Source: Pseudomonas sp. Bout1 (GTDB lineage: Bacteria > Pseudomonadota > Gammaproteobacteria > Pseudomonadales > Pseudomonadaceae). Taken from it: a stretch of 64,000 nt of DNA. Below the pieces are notes generated by a model, which saw nothing but the letters and a program-made list of their open reading frames with translations, was not told the origin of the DNA and searched no databases. Below are positions 27,777-36,416 of the stretch, piece after piece (within the stretch, counting starts at the first letter, position 1; each line of letters starts with the position of its first letter). Where the stretch lies: the NCBI RefSeq assembly GCF_034314165.1, contig NZ_JAVIWK010000001.1, positions 2,433,001 through 2,497,000 on the forward strand. The letters are read 5' to 3'. The translations under genes and the position numbers were made by a program.

Positions 27777-28108
27777 GGCGACGGTTCCACGGACGGGATG
27801 TCGAGGCGGTAATCGCCGACCAGCTCACCAGCGTCGTGAGGTTGAGCACGGGAGGGCGACAGATAGTTCTGCATTCCTTGGCGAATGCGTTGGATGTCCT
27901 GAGACAGGCGGGGATAGTCGAAGCGATAGCGTTCGTTTGGTTCGGAGGTCCTGGCTACCTTAGCTTGCGCCGCAAGGCGCTCAATAGTGTCGACCTGCTG
28001 CTGAACTAGGCTGAGCTGCTCGCGCTCATGAGCAGATGCGGCATAGCCGCCGCTATGGAACGTCATCAATATGAGCAGTAGGCAGATTCGGAAAAATGTA
28101 GTCGGCAT
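27773..28108 (-). CDS. RAQPRD-family ICE protein
   Basis: A 111-residue exported protein with a signal peptide ('CLLLILMTFHSGGYAA') and a helical body. The family's naming motif reads R-A-Q-P-H-D here, with the usual downstream 'LVGDYR'. It is the first gene of the channel operon 28108 to 20638. The start is uncertain: an ATG at 28144 is also in frame and neither has a strong ribosome site. Confidence 0.75.
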   Translation of the reverse strand: MPTTFFRICLLLILMTFHSGGYAASAHEREQLSLVQQQVDTIERLAAQAKVARTSEPNERYRFDYPRLSQDIQRIRQGMQNYLSPSRAQPHDAGELVGDYRLDIPSVEPSP

Positions 28109-28335
28109 GTGGATAGCCCATTTGGAGATGGGGCCAGCATTCAACTAACGTCCAGGACTCAGCAGTAAGAAACACGAAACACGCTGCGTCATTTTATTTC
28201 GATACAGTCTCTGATCGTGGAGCGAGTTCGAACACCGTATCGAGAGCTACGAAACGCGGAAAAATGACACGATTGGACCGCAAGTACAGCATTGGTTACT
28301 CATGAAAAACGATTAGTAGCCGTTAACTTTTGATT

Positions 28336-28357
28336 CCGCTAACAGCATTGTTAGCGG
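28336..28357. promoter_or_regulatory. Inverted repeat in divergent control region
   Basis: A perfect 9-bp inverted repeat, CCGCTAACA-GCAT-TGTTAGCGG, lies between the RAQPRD operon and the membrane-protein gene, about 50 bp before the latter. GTTAAC hexamers flank it at 28322 and 28383. It could be an operator shared by both transcripts. Confidence 0.4.
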
Positions 28358-28407
28358 GGCGCAGATAAGCGCGGACGAAATCAGTTAACGAAGAGTGATA
28401 GCAGAGA

Positions 28408-28989
28408 GTGAACATCCAACAAGCAATTCGGCGGTACCGTATTCGACAGGCCGTGGGCTTCTCCTTGATGGTCTTCGGGGGGCTATTTTATTTGGTTTCA
28501 TCGTTGATTTTTCTGCACCATCAAGCAGAGACTCTCGCGAGCACAAAATTTTTTGGGCATTTGGGAGGGGTTGTGCAAAATTTAGTAGCCGATGTTTACC
28601 AGGTCACATCACCCTACATCGGTTTTGTATGGGAGCACGCGCCTACCCTCAGCCAGGAAAACCCGCTCAGCTATGGAAATTTGCTGTTTTTCGGTTTGCT
28701 GGGTGTGATGATTATTGGAAAGCAAATTCTCCTTTCCGCTAGCCAACTCAAGAGGCGTGTTCAGGTTCAATTCGAACGTCTTGAGGAAGCTCAGTGGCGC
28801 AACTCGATGCAAAATGGAGCAGCCACCCAAGTCAACGCAAATCAGATCGGGCAGATCAATTTTTATCAGCAGTCTATGCCGCCGTCCCCTAGCGGTGATT
28901 GGTGGCAGCGGCCGTTGGGTATTGTTGGTTTGTCTATTATTGGCGGTTATGTCGTCGCGATTTTGGCTAAATTCACCGGAATGGTTTAA
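28408..28989 (+). CDS. Unknown inner-membrane protein, divergent in transfer cluster
   Basis: A 193-residue protein starting at a GTG. Hydrophobic segments lie at about 15-36, 90-108 and 170-188, with a charged coiled-coil-like stretch ('KRRVQVQFERLEEAQWRN') and a Gln/Asn-rich segment between the last two. I do not recognise the family. It is the only plus-strand gene between the RAQPRD operon and the TIGR03747 gene. Base composition is more AT-rich than its neighbours. Its place and membrane form would suit an entry-exclusion or regulatory protein, but this is inference. Confidence 0.55.
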   Translation: MNIQQAIRRYRIRQAVGFSLMVFGGLFYLVSSLIFLHHQAETLASTKFFGHLGGVVQNLVADVYQVTSPYIGFVWEHAPTLSQENPLSYGNLLFFGLLGVMIIGKQILLSASQLKRRVQVQFERLEEAQWRNSMQNGAATQVNANQIGQINFYQQSMPPSPSGDWWQRPLGIVGLSIIGGYVVAILAKFTGMV

Positions 28990-29009
28990 CACGTCAGCGT
29001 TACATTTTA

Positions 29010-29741
29010 TTAAATGTATTTTTTAAACGTCGCCGCGGTGATGGCTGTCGTTATTCCGAGCATCATCGCGCAAGGCAAAAAGACGGCCATAGGATTGAGC
29101 GAAAAGGGCAGGGACAGATACATGATCCAGGGCACGAGCAGCAGGGGTATCACTGCTCGTTTAGCTCGGTGATAGACAAAACTGCTTTCTCGCCCGGCTC
29201 CAAACTTGCGCAGGTCGCGGCGCATCAAACCATCGACAAAACCGGTGAACGAGGCCAACAAAAATAGCGGTGTGGCCAGAGCCAAGATGGTTAGGCGCAC
29301 TACGAAGGTAAAGGTCACATACACCGCCGCCAGTACGAAATCCTCAATGCTCACGTAGAGCTGATTCGCCCAGCTCCAGAAGCCATTGCCCTGGCCCGAA
29401 ACCCGCGCCTGCCGGGCAAAATCCTCAAAGCCAGTCTTGACCAGCAGCCACTGATTGAGGAGCTCCAGCCACTGGACAATTGTTTTCCCAGGCTGTTGGA
29501 TGAGAAGTGAAGCTTTGAAGTGCTCGCTGAGCCAGCCCAACTCACTGGTTAGCATAGCCTGACTATGCCGCCAGCCCTGATCACCCCAGAACAGTAGCAG
29601 CCCGGCGAACTCGATGAGGATCGAGAACAGCAACGAGGCAATCAGCAAACCGATGATGCGCAGGACTAGGCTGATCGCCGAGATGATCAATCCCGGACGC
29701 TGGATCGGTTGTGGCGGCGTGTTCTGGGTGGAAGTCGCCAT
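29010..29741 (-). CDS. TIGR03747-family ICE membrane protein
   Basis: A 243-residue protein with four or five membrane helices (about 25-55, 130-165, 190-235). It corresponds to the PFL_4697 family that stands after the coupling protein gene in PFGI-1-class ICEs. The role is not established; an inner-membrane partner of TraD or of the channel is likely. Its AT-rich end abuts the unknown membrane protein gene convergently. Confidence 0.8.
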   Translation of the reverse strand: MATSTQNTPPQPIQRPGLIISAISLVLRIIGLLIASLLFSILIEFAGLLLFWGDQGWRHSQAMLTSELGWLSEHFKASLLIQQPGKTIVQWLELLNQWLLVKTGFEDFARQARVSGQGNGFWSWANQLYVSIEDFVLAAVYVTFTFVVRLTILALATPLFLLASFTGFVDGLMRRDLRKFGAGRESSFVYHRAKRAVIPLLLVPWIMYLSLPFSLNPMAVFLPCAMMLGITTAITAATFKKYI

Positions 29742-29820
29742 AGTTCACCCCATTGCGCGCTGCAGAGTTGATGTGGGCAATACGTCTCCTGGATCGTTTT
29801 CTGCTGAATCGAAACCTGTT

Positions 29821-29840
29821 GTGGGGTAGGGCTACCCCAC
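29821..29840. promoter_or_regulatory. Palindrome across the traD stop codon
   Basis: A perfect 9-bp stem with a 2-base centre (GTGGGGTAG / CTACCCCAC) spans the traD stop at 29832-29834. No T-run follows on the minus strand, so it is more likely an mRNA stabiliser or processing site than a terminator. Confidence 0.35.
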
Positions 29841-31949
29841 CTGATCCAGATCGAAGTTGGTAGTTGGGCCGCCACCGCTTGCGCTCCACCATTGCCCCGC
29901 CTGCGCGTTATAGGCCGCCCGCATCCGTTGAGTGAGTTCCTGTAGGTCCTTGGGCATGGCGTCGACGTTGGAGGGTTTTGGCAACGGCATGCGGACTTTC
30001 CAGAGCTGCCCACCGGCCTGGAAGGAGAACATTTGCCCCTTGGGCAAACTGACGATATGAGCAGGCTCGATCAGCGGCACACTGGTGCTGCTGACACGGT
30101 CCTGGGAGGACGAGGTGAAGTCCGTGTTGGCGTCCGGATCGGATGTGTCCGTCGCACCCGACATCAGGGTCTTGGTCAGCACGTTAACCTTGGGTAACTG
30201 CTGGGTGAGCAGTTCAGCGGTGGCGGTTTCGCGCACGCGGAGCATCTGCAGGGTGTTGAAGTTGCCAATCACCTGGCCAGCTTTGGCGCGGTTGCCGATA
30301 CGTGCTTCGATATCGCTGAGGGTCTGGGTGTAGGCGGTTACCTGGATACCGGCGCCGCCACCCTTGTTGATCAGGGGGATGAACTCATCGCCCATCAATT
30401 CGTTGAACTCATCAGCGTGCAGGTTTATCGGCAGCTTGTCACTGCTGCTGCCTGATGGGGGCAGGCCGTGGTCAATGCCATGTTTGTAGATGTGGCCCGC
30501 GACCGAGACCAAATCAGCGAACATGGAGTTGCCCACAGCGGCTGCGACTTCGGCGTCGGTCAGCGCATCCAGGCCGACGTAAACGATGCCGCGTTTGCGA
30601 ATGATCTGCATCCAGTCGAAGATTGGTCGCGGGTCATCTAGGTCGGTGTAGTTGGGGGCCAGCAGTTGGGCGGTCTTGCCGGTGGTGAGTTTCTCCAGCA
30701 GCGGCAGCAGCGAAGCAACGATTTTGTCGAAGTAGGTGCGGTCGTAACGTACTGCCGAGCGCAGTCCATCCAGCACCGGATCGAATACCCGTTTCACCGC
30801 CAGGTACTGTTCGATGGCCACCACACGCTTTTCGCGTCCCACCATATGCCGGGGAATGTTCTTCTCAGTGAGTTTGCCTTCCAGTTGGACGATCACTTCC
30901 CAGGCTTTCGGATCGGTCTTGGCGAAAAACTGCTGAGCGTATTCGATGAACAGCGCGTCTATATTGACCACATGTCGCTGGATCTGCAGGTAGTCTGGGC
31001 GCCGGCCCAACTCGATCAAAGCCCGGGCAATGATGTTGACAAAGCGCCAGGCGAACTCGCGAAAGGCTGCGGAGTTGCCTTCGCCACTGAGTTGCCCAGC
31101 GATGCGCGATGCTACCTCCGAGATGCGCCCGAAACGTCCCACCGCGTTGTAACGCGCGGAGATCTCTGGCCAGCCTAGATGGAAAACATAGAATTCCTTT
31201 TCCCGACCGGCCCGTTTGGCTTCGACGTACATGCGTTTGAGCAGGTCGGCATCGCCCTTCGGATCGAAGACGATGACCACCTCATGTTCGACGCGGTGAA
31301 TGTCCTGGGTGATGTACACCTCGGCGAGTCGCGTCTTGCCGACACGGGTAGTGCCCAGCACCAGGGTGTGTCCGACCCGTTCGCCCAGCGGCAGACTGAC
31401 TTCCGTTTCGTTGGGCTCGACCCCATGCAACAGAGGCGAGCCACCGACTGGGGGTAAAGGGCGCAACGGATTGAAGGCACTGTCCCAGGCGGTGACACGG
31501 GCCAGTATCGAGAGCGGAAACGGTGCATGCTCCAGGCGCCGTTCGAGTTCACGGGCCAGCCGGTAGTGGGTCGGTTGGTCGACATAATGGGCGACCGTCG
31601 GATCCTGGGCCTCGACCAAGCGCTGGGTGTGCAGGCGGGTCCAGCGAAAGCCGCGACCCATGAACAAACGCTTACGACTGACCGGAATCTGCCGGCTGGT
31701 CAGCTCGTAGCGGGGCAGCCGGCGGATATTGCGCCGATAGCGCAACACCTCCCAGGCTTGTCGCAGGCGGATCAGGCCGAACAGGGTATAGGCCAGCGCC
31801 GCAACCTGCCCGATCTCGGGTGACAGGGCCACGGCCCAGGGCGAGTACACGCACAACACCGCGGCGGCGATGCAGATTGTTACGGTGTACAACTCGACCG
31901 CTGGCCGGAGCTTGGACTCCATCGCATGCTCGGCCATGACCTGACTCAC
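29832..31949 (-). CDS. traD: Conjugative coupling ATPase TraD, PFGI-1 class
   Basis: A 705-residue VirD4/TraD-type protein. Two N-terminal membrane helices (about 20-62) are followed by Walker A 'VLGTTRVGKTRLAE' (residues 197-210), then 'VIVFDPKGDADL' and the later 'NLHADEFNELMGDEF' as Walker B. It brings the relaxase-DNA complex to the transfer channel using ATP. It overlaps the PFL_4695-like gene by 4 bp. A C-terminal polar tail would contact the relaxosome. Confidence 0.92.
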   Translation of the reverse strand: MSQVMAEHAMESKLRPAVELYTVTICIAAAVLCVYSPWAVALSPEIGQVAALAYTLFGLIRLRQAWEVLRYRRNIRRLPRYELTSRQIPVSRKRLFMGRGFRWTRLHTQRLVEAQDPTVAHYVDQPTHYRLARELERRLEHAPFPLSILARVTAWDSAFNPLRPLPPVGGSPLLHGVEPNETEVSLPLGERVGHTLVLGTTRVGKTRLAEVYITQDIHRVEHEVVIVFDPKGDADLLKRMYVEAKRAGREKEFYVFHLGWPEISARYNAVGRFGRISEVASRIAGQLSGEGNSAAFREFAWRFVNIIARALIELGRRPDYLQIQRHVVNIDALFIEYAQQFFAKTDPKAWEVIVQLEGKLTEKNIPRHMVGREKRVVAIEQYLAVKRVFDPVLDGLRSAVRYDRTYFDKIVASLLPLLEKLTTGKTAQLLAPNYTDLDDPRPIFDWMQIIRKRGIVYVGLDALTDAEVAAAVGNSMFADLVSVAGHIYKHGIDHGLPPSGSSSDKLPINLHADEFNELMGDEFIPLINKGGGAGIQVTAYTQTLSDIEARIGNRAKAGQVIGNFNTLQMLRVRETATAELLTQQLPKVNVLTKTLMSGATDTSDPDANTDFTSSSQDRVSSTSVPLIEPAHIVSLPKGQMFSFQAGGQLWKVRMPLPKPSNVDAMPKDLQELTQRMRAAYNAQAGQWWSASGGGPTTNFDLDQVG

Positions 31950-32461
31950 TGTCCCAATGAGGTGGCGGTGATCAAGACGGGGTAGTGCAAAATCTGCAGG
32001 CGGGTGGCGATGTCGTTGCCGTTGACCGGCAGGATGGTGATGTCTGGAGCGGCTGCGCGAATTCGGGCCAGGGCTTCAGTGTCGGCTACTTCGACGGCGA
32101 GGCCAGCCGCGCCCATTTCCTGCAGTTCAGCAGCGCGCTGACGCAGCCAAGTCAGCGACAGGGGATCGTCACCGACCAGAAAAAATGGCCGCAAGCCCGG
32201 CATGTTCAGGGCGCGATACGTGATCTGGCCGGGGCTCAAGTGGGGGCTACGGATGGGCAGTATCCAGGCTTCATCGGCAAACGTGGACAGGTCCGCATGC
32301 ATGGCCCGATCAGGCTGGATCTTGTTGTTTATTAGCGGCCTGGCAACTTGAAAATGGTGTCGGGTGAAGTCGCTAGGCTGATCCCCGGCTACGGTCAGTT
32401 CCGGCTGGGCGAAAGATACCAAAAGCAGGATGAAATAACAGGCGATGGGGATTCGCTTCAT
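31946..32461 (-). CDS. PFL_4695-family ICE protein
   Basis: A 171-residue exported protein from the ATG at 32461, with a signal peptide ('IACYFILLLVSFAQPELTVAG'). The body has 'PGLRPFFLVGDDPLSLTWLRQR' and ends with 'LHYPVLITATSLGQ', matching the TIGR03765 family found just before TraD. It overlaps both neighbours by 4 bp. It is probably periplasmic; the exact role in transfer is unknown. Confidence 0.8.
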   Translation of the reverse strand: MKRIPIACYFILLLVSFAQPELTVAGDQPSDFTRHHFQVARPLINNKIQPDRAMHADLSTFADEAWILPIRSPHLSPGQITYRALNMPGLRPFFLVGDDPLSLTWLRQRAAELQEMGAAGLAVEVADTEALARIRAAAPDITILPVNGNDIATRLQILHYPVLITATSLGQ

Positions 32462-33006
32462 GGTGGTGTGCCCTGTTTGAAAGAAACCAGCAACCGTTCG
32501 AGTTGCCGGGAAAAGCCGGCGCGGTAACGCGCGGCCGGCGTTCCTCCTGCCGGGCGGTGATATCGGCCGGCAGCTGATACCCAATCACCGGTGGTGGCGT
32601 GATGCTCCTGCAACAGCGCGGCGGTCACGGCGAGATTTCGGTAAGGGTCAAGGGCTTCGCAGGGGCTGGAATAACGTTGCCCGTGGTAACCCAGGTTGGT
32701 TTGTCCAAGACCGACATCGACCCGCTTGGCGTCATGTCGCGCGAGCGCCTGAAGTAAGGCGTGACAGGCGACCTGGCGAGTGGCGAAGCGGTAGGGTATT
32801 CCGGCGATGTTCAGGGTCCAGGGCCAGGGCAGCAATCGACCACGGACGTGGATACCACTCTCCTGCAGGGCAATTGCGAATAGCACCATAGAAGGGATGT
32901 CGGCGTCATGCGCCGCCAATTGATAGGCCGGAGGCGGAAGTTGGTCGGCCTGGACGGCGAGCACCGTCAGCACCAGCGCAAGACCACTCAGTCGAGGCGT
33001 TGCCAT
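32458..33006 (-). CDS. Lytic transglycosylase (VirB1-like)
   Basis: A 182-residue exported protein with a short signal peptide ending near 'VQA' and an SLT-type fold. The catalytic glutamate is in 'FAIALQESGIHVRG'; 'DVGLGQTNLGYHGQRY' and 'DPYRNLAVTAALLQ' are the usual second and third motifs. It opens peptidoglycan so that the transfer apparatus can pass. The start overlaps the end of the PFL_4693-like gene by 19 bp. Confidence 0.82.
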   Translation of the reverse strand: MATPRLSGLALVLTVLAVQADQLPPPAYQLAAHDADIPSMVLFAIALQESGIHVRGRLLPWPWTLNIAGIPYRFATRQVACHALLQALARHDAKRVDVGLGQTNLGYHGQRYSSPCEALDPYRNLAVTAALLQEHHATTGDWVSAAGRYHRPAGGTPAARYRAGFSRQLERLLVSFKQGTPP

Positions 33007-33707
33007 TGTCCATTCACCTGTTGAAATGTGGCAGGCATTGGTCCCGGGGCACCCAGGCTGAACCAGCGACCACGGTCATGGTTCAGGGTGATCTGCCGGC
33101 GTTGAACCTTGACGGGATCGATGCCCGCTTGCCGAGCCCAGCTACGGACGCGTTCATCTTCGCCTTGGCTGCCCACCAGGTAGATATCGAACGCCGTGTC
33201 GCTGCTTTGCAGACGCTGGGCTTCGGCGGTACACGCTGAGCAGTGGTCCTCCACAAATAGAGCCTGGCGCGGCGCGGCCGCTGAGCTGATAGGGGGCGGG
33301 GATGCCATGCCCTGGATCGGTAGCAGCCCGGGAAACAGCTTGGCCCAGGCCGCGGCGTAAGCGTTTTGGTAGGCCAACTCGCGCTCGGCGCGTTTGGCTT
33401 CCAGCGCTACCTGTAATTCGGCATAGCGCTGGCGCTCTTGGTCGGTCTGGGCCTCAACCCCGAGCGCGGTCAACGGATCGAGGTTCGGGCTCCAGAAACC
33501 GCGTGGGCCGGATTGGATCTGTTCGAAGCGCGTCCACTCCTGCCCCGTCAGGCCCCAGCTCGCTGCCTGTTCAGAGTCAGAGCGCCCCAGCGGAGCAGAC
33601 TGCGTGTCCTGGGTCTGTGACTGTGTCGTGACGGGGTTGCCCATCGCAGCGTCCATGGCCAGTAGCGAAGCGAGACAGACGACGGTGGGCAGTAGCGCTC
33701 TGTTCAT
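32988..33707 (-). CDS. PFL_4693-family ICE protein
   Basis: A 239-residue exported protein with a signal peptide ('LPTVVCLASLLAMDAAMG'). 'GLTGQEWTRFEQIQSGPRG' and 'LTALGVEAQTDQERQRYAEL' are the recognisable TIGR03759 segments. The C-terminal part has C-x2-C ('EDHCSACTAEA') in a thioredoxin-like setting, suggesting a periplasmic disulfide-linked role. It lies between the coiled-coil protein gene and the transglycosylase gene. Confidence 0.78.
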   Translation of the reverse strand: MNRALLPTVVCLASLLAMDAAMGNPVTTQSQTQDTQSAPLGRSDSEQAASWGLTGQEWTRFEQIQSGPRGFWSPNLDPLTALGVEAQTDQERQRYAELQVALEAKRAERELAYQNAYAAAWAKLFPGLLPIQGMASPPPISSAAAPRQALFVEDHCSACTAEAQRLQSSDTAFDIYLVGSQGEDERVRSWARQAGIDPVKVQRRQITLNHDRGRWFSLGAPGPMPATFQQVNGQWQRLD

Positions 33708-33716
33708 GATCGCTTC

Positions 33717-34388
33717 TCAAGGGAGGTGCACGGTCTGGTCTGGCTGAGCGGCCACCGCGAAGATGGCTGAGTTCGGCTCCAGCACTTTCAGGTACCAGGC
33801 TCCGAGCTGCTCGCCGCTATGCAGCAGCCGAACATCTATGAGAGAGCGACTGTCATGAGGTGCGACTGCCAAAAAGCGCTCACCACCACGGGATTCGACC
33901 CCCAACACCGAGAACGGTGGCGAGAGCGGGACGGGCTTGGGGCGAGCGGTCTTTTTCGGTTTAGTCGCGGAAGGCGACGGCGGTGGGGGTGATGGCTGGG
34001 TCTTGTGCTCCTGGAACTGCTGCTCGACCTGTTCAAGGTGTGCGCGCAGCGCTGTCAGTTCTGCCACGGTGGCGCGGGCTGCCAGACCATCGCGCAGTTC
34101 CTGTATTTCTTGCGCCCACTGATCCAGCATCGGATCGAGGGTATTGGCCTGTTGCTCACTAGTATCGACCATCTGCTTCAGGTCTTTCAGCGCGTACTGC
34201 AGCTTCTCTTGTGCATCCTTGAGGACGCTTGAATCATGTTGCAGGGTGTCCAAAGTTTGTCGGTATTGCGTGTCCGTGCTCTGCAGTTTTGCCATGCGTT
34301 GATACTGGTTATACAAACCACCGCTCAGCCCGGCGACCGCCAGGCAAAGGAGCCCGATGATGAGGGTTTGAAACGTTGAGGCTTTCAT
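33717..34388 (-). CDS. Membrane-anchored coiled-coil transfer protein
   Basis: A 223-residue protein with one N-terminal membrane helix ('TLIIGLLCLAVAGLSGGLY'), a coiled coil at about 30-128, a Pro/Lys linker and a small beta-rich C-terminal domain. It overlaps pilL by 4 bp. PilL-associated proteins of this plan occur at the head of the transfer operon. I cannot give a family name. It is probably a periplasmic or trans-envelope scaffold. Confidence 0.65.
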   Translation of the reverse strand: MKASTFQTLIIGLLCLAVAGLSGGLYNQYQRMAKLQSTDTQYRQTLDTLQHDSSVLKDAQEKLQYALKDLKQMVDTSEQQANTLDPMLDQWAQEIQELRDGLAARATVAELTALRAHLEQVEQQFQEHKTQPSPPPPSPSATKPKKTARPKPVPLSPPFSVLGVESRGGERFLAVAPHDSRSLIDVRLLHSGEQLGAWYLKVLEPNSAIFAVAAQPDQTVHLP

Positions 34389-34927
34389 GACCGCGCCTCC
34401 GATTGATGGGGCAAGACGGGTGTAATCAGCGCGACACCGGCATCCGTTTTCTGCTGTTCGAAGCAGACCGAACGGCTGACTTCATCGGTCGTGAGTTGCC
34501 AGGCGGGGCCAGCCAGCACTTGTAGCGCGCGGCGCAAAGGGATTGGACCAAGCCGGTAATGGGCTGCAGGCAGAGGCCGGGTAAACAGCAACTTCACCGA
34601 CGCAGTAACGGGGCAGAGCGAATAGCCCGAGCGCTGCAATACGTACTGCAACGCATCCTGCACTGAGGGGTTTAGGCTGGACGGGATGTTCACTTCAATG
34701 ATTTGAGCGAGAAGATAGCGTTGTTCCGTGGTGGGTTCGGTGCTGACCAGCGTATAGCGGCCATAACGGAGATCTCCCGGATGGTTTCCTTCCGCTGTGC
34801 CCCTCGAAAGCTGGGCTCGATTGGAGCCGCTGTCGATCGCTGGATGGGTCGGCAATGGGTTGGGGATTGGCGCGGTGCAGGCGCTCAACAAACCCAGCAG
34901 GCAGACAGGCGTGAAAAAACGCTCCAT
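34385..34927 (-). CDS. pilL: PilL-type transfer lipoprotein (TIGR03748-like)
   Basis: A 180-residue lipoprotein with lipobox L-S-A-C ('CLLGLLSACTAP'). The domain 'GRYTLVSTEPTTEQRYLLAQ' and 'PSVQDALQYVLQRSGYSLC' is the conserved PilL N-terminal region of PFGI-1-class ICEs, related to secretin-associated lipoproteins. First gene of the operon that continues to TraD. Its ribosome site (TGAGG) lies in the 3' arm of the hairpin at 34936-34971, so its translation may be controlled. Confidence 0.8.
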   Translation of the reverse strand: MERFFTPVCLLGLLSACTAPIPNPLPTHPAIDSGSNRAQLSRGTAEGNHPGDLRYGRYTLVSTEPTTEQRYLLAQIIEVNIPSSLNPSVQDALQYVLQRSGYSLCPVTASVKLLFTRPLPAAHYRLGPIPLRRALQVLAGPAWQLTTDEVSRSVCFEQQKTDAGVALITPVLPHQSEARS

Positions 34928-34935
34928 GGAAAAAT

Positions 34936-34971
34936 CCTCATATCAGATTCAGTGCAGAACCTGACATGAGG
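34936..34971 (-). promoter_or_regulatory. Hairpin that covers the pilL ribosome-binding site
   Basis: On the minus strand CCTCATGTCAG and CTGATATGAGG form an 11-bp stem with one G·U pair and a 14-base loop, followed by ATTTTT and then the pilL ATG. The 3' arm contains TGAGG, the pilL ribosome site. On the plus strand the same position would be an A-C mismatch, so the structure favours minus-strand RNA. It may act as terminator of the upstream gene and as a switch for pilL. Confidence 0.55.
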
Positions 34972-35033
34972 TGAAGGAGCGATTCAGTGAGAAAGTTGAT
35001 TCAAGACGGGTCGTGTTAACACTGAACACGTTG

Positions 35034-35285
35034 CTATTCATCGAAAATGGCGAGCCCATCCAAGACGGCAGCGTCGGGGTCGAAGATCAACAATCGCACA
35101 TCCGCCAATGCCGCCAGATACAGTACGTTGACCAAGGCTTCCGGTGTGCCTGCGTCGAGTTGCTCTTGTCTCAAGCTCGAATAACGATTGCCCTCAATGT
35201 TCAGCAAGTTCTCGTCCGTCCATGGCGTGCCGATCAGTTTGCAACCGATACCGCAGCAATCTGGCAGCGTAAAAAGCTCGAACAA
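35034..35285 (-). CDS. Small accessory ICE protein, start uncertain
   Basis: An 83-residue acidic frame with 'IGTPWTDENLLNIEG' and 'ALADVRLLIFDPDAAVLDGL'. It resembles small DUF5983-type proteins seen in integrative elements, but I am not sure. The only start available is a TTG at 35285 without a ribosome site, and an in-frame stop lies 36 bases upstream, so this may be a shortened remnant of a longer gene. It ends just before the hairpin in front of pilL. Confidence 0.4.
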   Translation of the reverse strand: MFELFTLPDCCGIGCKLIGTPWTDENLLNIEGNRYSSLRQEQLDAGTPEALVNVLYLAALADVRLLIFDPDAAVLDGLAIFDE

Positions 35286-35318
35286 GAGGCCGGTTTGCCG
35301 CAGAGCGAAGTGACTGAC

Positions 35319-35768
35319 CTACTCCTCCAGATAAAGCATCGCTTCTTCGGGAAGGTGTGCGGTGCTGATTTCCCAGGCTCGACTGTAGTGTCCCGTTTCG
35401 AAGCTCAAGCGATGGACTATGGCTTGTGCCTCTTCCAGGGAGTACAGATCACCGAGGTGATGCCGCTCGTTGAGCATTTCGCCCATCACAGCGTAGATTA
35501 CTTGGCGCACCAGCCCGGTGGACTGGCAGCGTTCATCCAAATCATCCGAAATGGATTGGCCTTCGCTGATCACGGCGAAATCGTCATTGAACAGGCAGGG
35601 GAACAGTTGCAGCTCGTCGTCGGGCAGATGGGTTTGTGCGTCATGCACTGGTCGAAAGCAGGGAGGGCAGTCGTCTTCGTAGGTGATCAGTAGCAGCCGT
35701 TCGATATGAAGGTTGTCGTAACCGCGAGCAAATGGGTTTGAGGCCGCAGCTTGGTGTGTGGGGTACAT
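35319..35768 (-). CDS. ICE accessory protein of unknown function
   Basis: A 149-residue acidic soluble protein starting at the ATG at 35768. It contains 'YDNLHIERLLLITYEDDCPPC' and a helical C-terminal half. No motif I recognise. Each gene from here to 37.3 kb is preceded by its own GC-rich hairpin and spacer of 30-110 bp, so these genes look separately expressed rather than tightly coupled. Confidence 0.5.
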   Translation of the reverse strand: MYPTHQAAASNPFARGYDNLHIERLLLITYEDDCPPCFRPVHDAQTHLPDDELQLFPCLFNDDFAVISEGQSISDDLDERCQSTGLVRQVIYAVMGEMLNERHHLGDLYSLEEAQAIVHRLSFETGHYSRAWEISTAHLPEEAMLYLEE

Positions 35769-35820
35769 GAAGGTTCTCCAGAATGATAATGGACAAGGCG
35801 CCCGAAGACGCCTGTGAGGG

Positions 35821-36315
35821 TTAAAGCCAGCCATGTTCGGCAAGAGAAAGTGGACGACCTTCACCCACGATGAAGTGATCCAATACACGCACTTCGATCA
35901 AGGCCAAGGCCTCCTTCAGCCGTGCGGTCAAGACGCGATCCGCCTGGCTGGGTTCTGTACAACCCGAGGGATGGTTGTGAACCAAAATGGCGGCCGCAGC
36001 GTTATGCGCTAGGGAACGCTTAACGACTTGGCGGGGGTAAACGCTGGCGCCATCAATGCTGCCGTGAAAGAGGACTTCGAATGCCAGCACCCGGTGCTTG
36101 GCATCGAGAAAGATCACACCGAAGACTTCATGCTCTTGTTGCGCAAGGTGCAGTTTTAGGTACGAGGTCACGGTGTCAGGCGACGTCAGGATAGGGCCGC
36201 GGGCGAACAGCCGACGATCCAGAATACGCAGCGCTTCGTCGATCAGCCGATTTTCTTGGACAATGCGATCAGTCTCGAAATACGAAGTCTCGATCAGTGT
36301 GAGTTGGGTGCTCAT
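35821..36315 (-). CDS. radC: RadC-like JAB/MPN-domain protein
   Basis: A 164-residue protein from the ATG at 36315. It carries the JAMM metalloprotease-like set E63 ('[10 protein letters not shown]'), H113-x-H115 ('LVHNHPSG') and D126, which binds zinc in the fold. The N-terminal helix-hairpin-helix part of chromosomal RadC is missing, as usual for the short mobile-element versions. Role unknown despite the name; these genes are common ICE and prophage passengers, possibly linked to DNA processing or antirestriction. Confidence 0.82.
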   Translation of the reverse strand: MSTQLTLIETSYFETDRIVQENRLIDEALRILDRRLFARGPILTSPDTVTSYLKLHLAQQEHEVFGVIFLDAKHRVLAFEVLFHGSIDGASVYPRQVVKRSLAHNAAAAILVHNHPSGCTEPSQADRVLTARLKEALALIEVRVLDHFIVGEGRPLSLAEHGWL

Positions 36316-36416
36316 GGCGGTACCTCCGAAGGGAACAATCAGGGGGTACACGCCCGAGGGGAGTGGTATCCCCAAGGTGGGTGTGGAGTCGTGGGCGTTA
36401 GCAGGTGACGTGTTGT

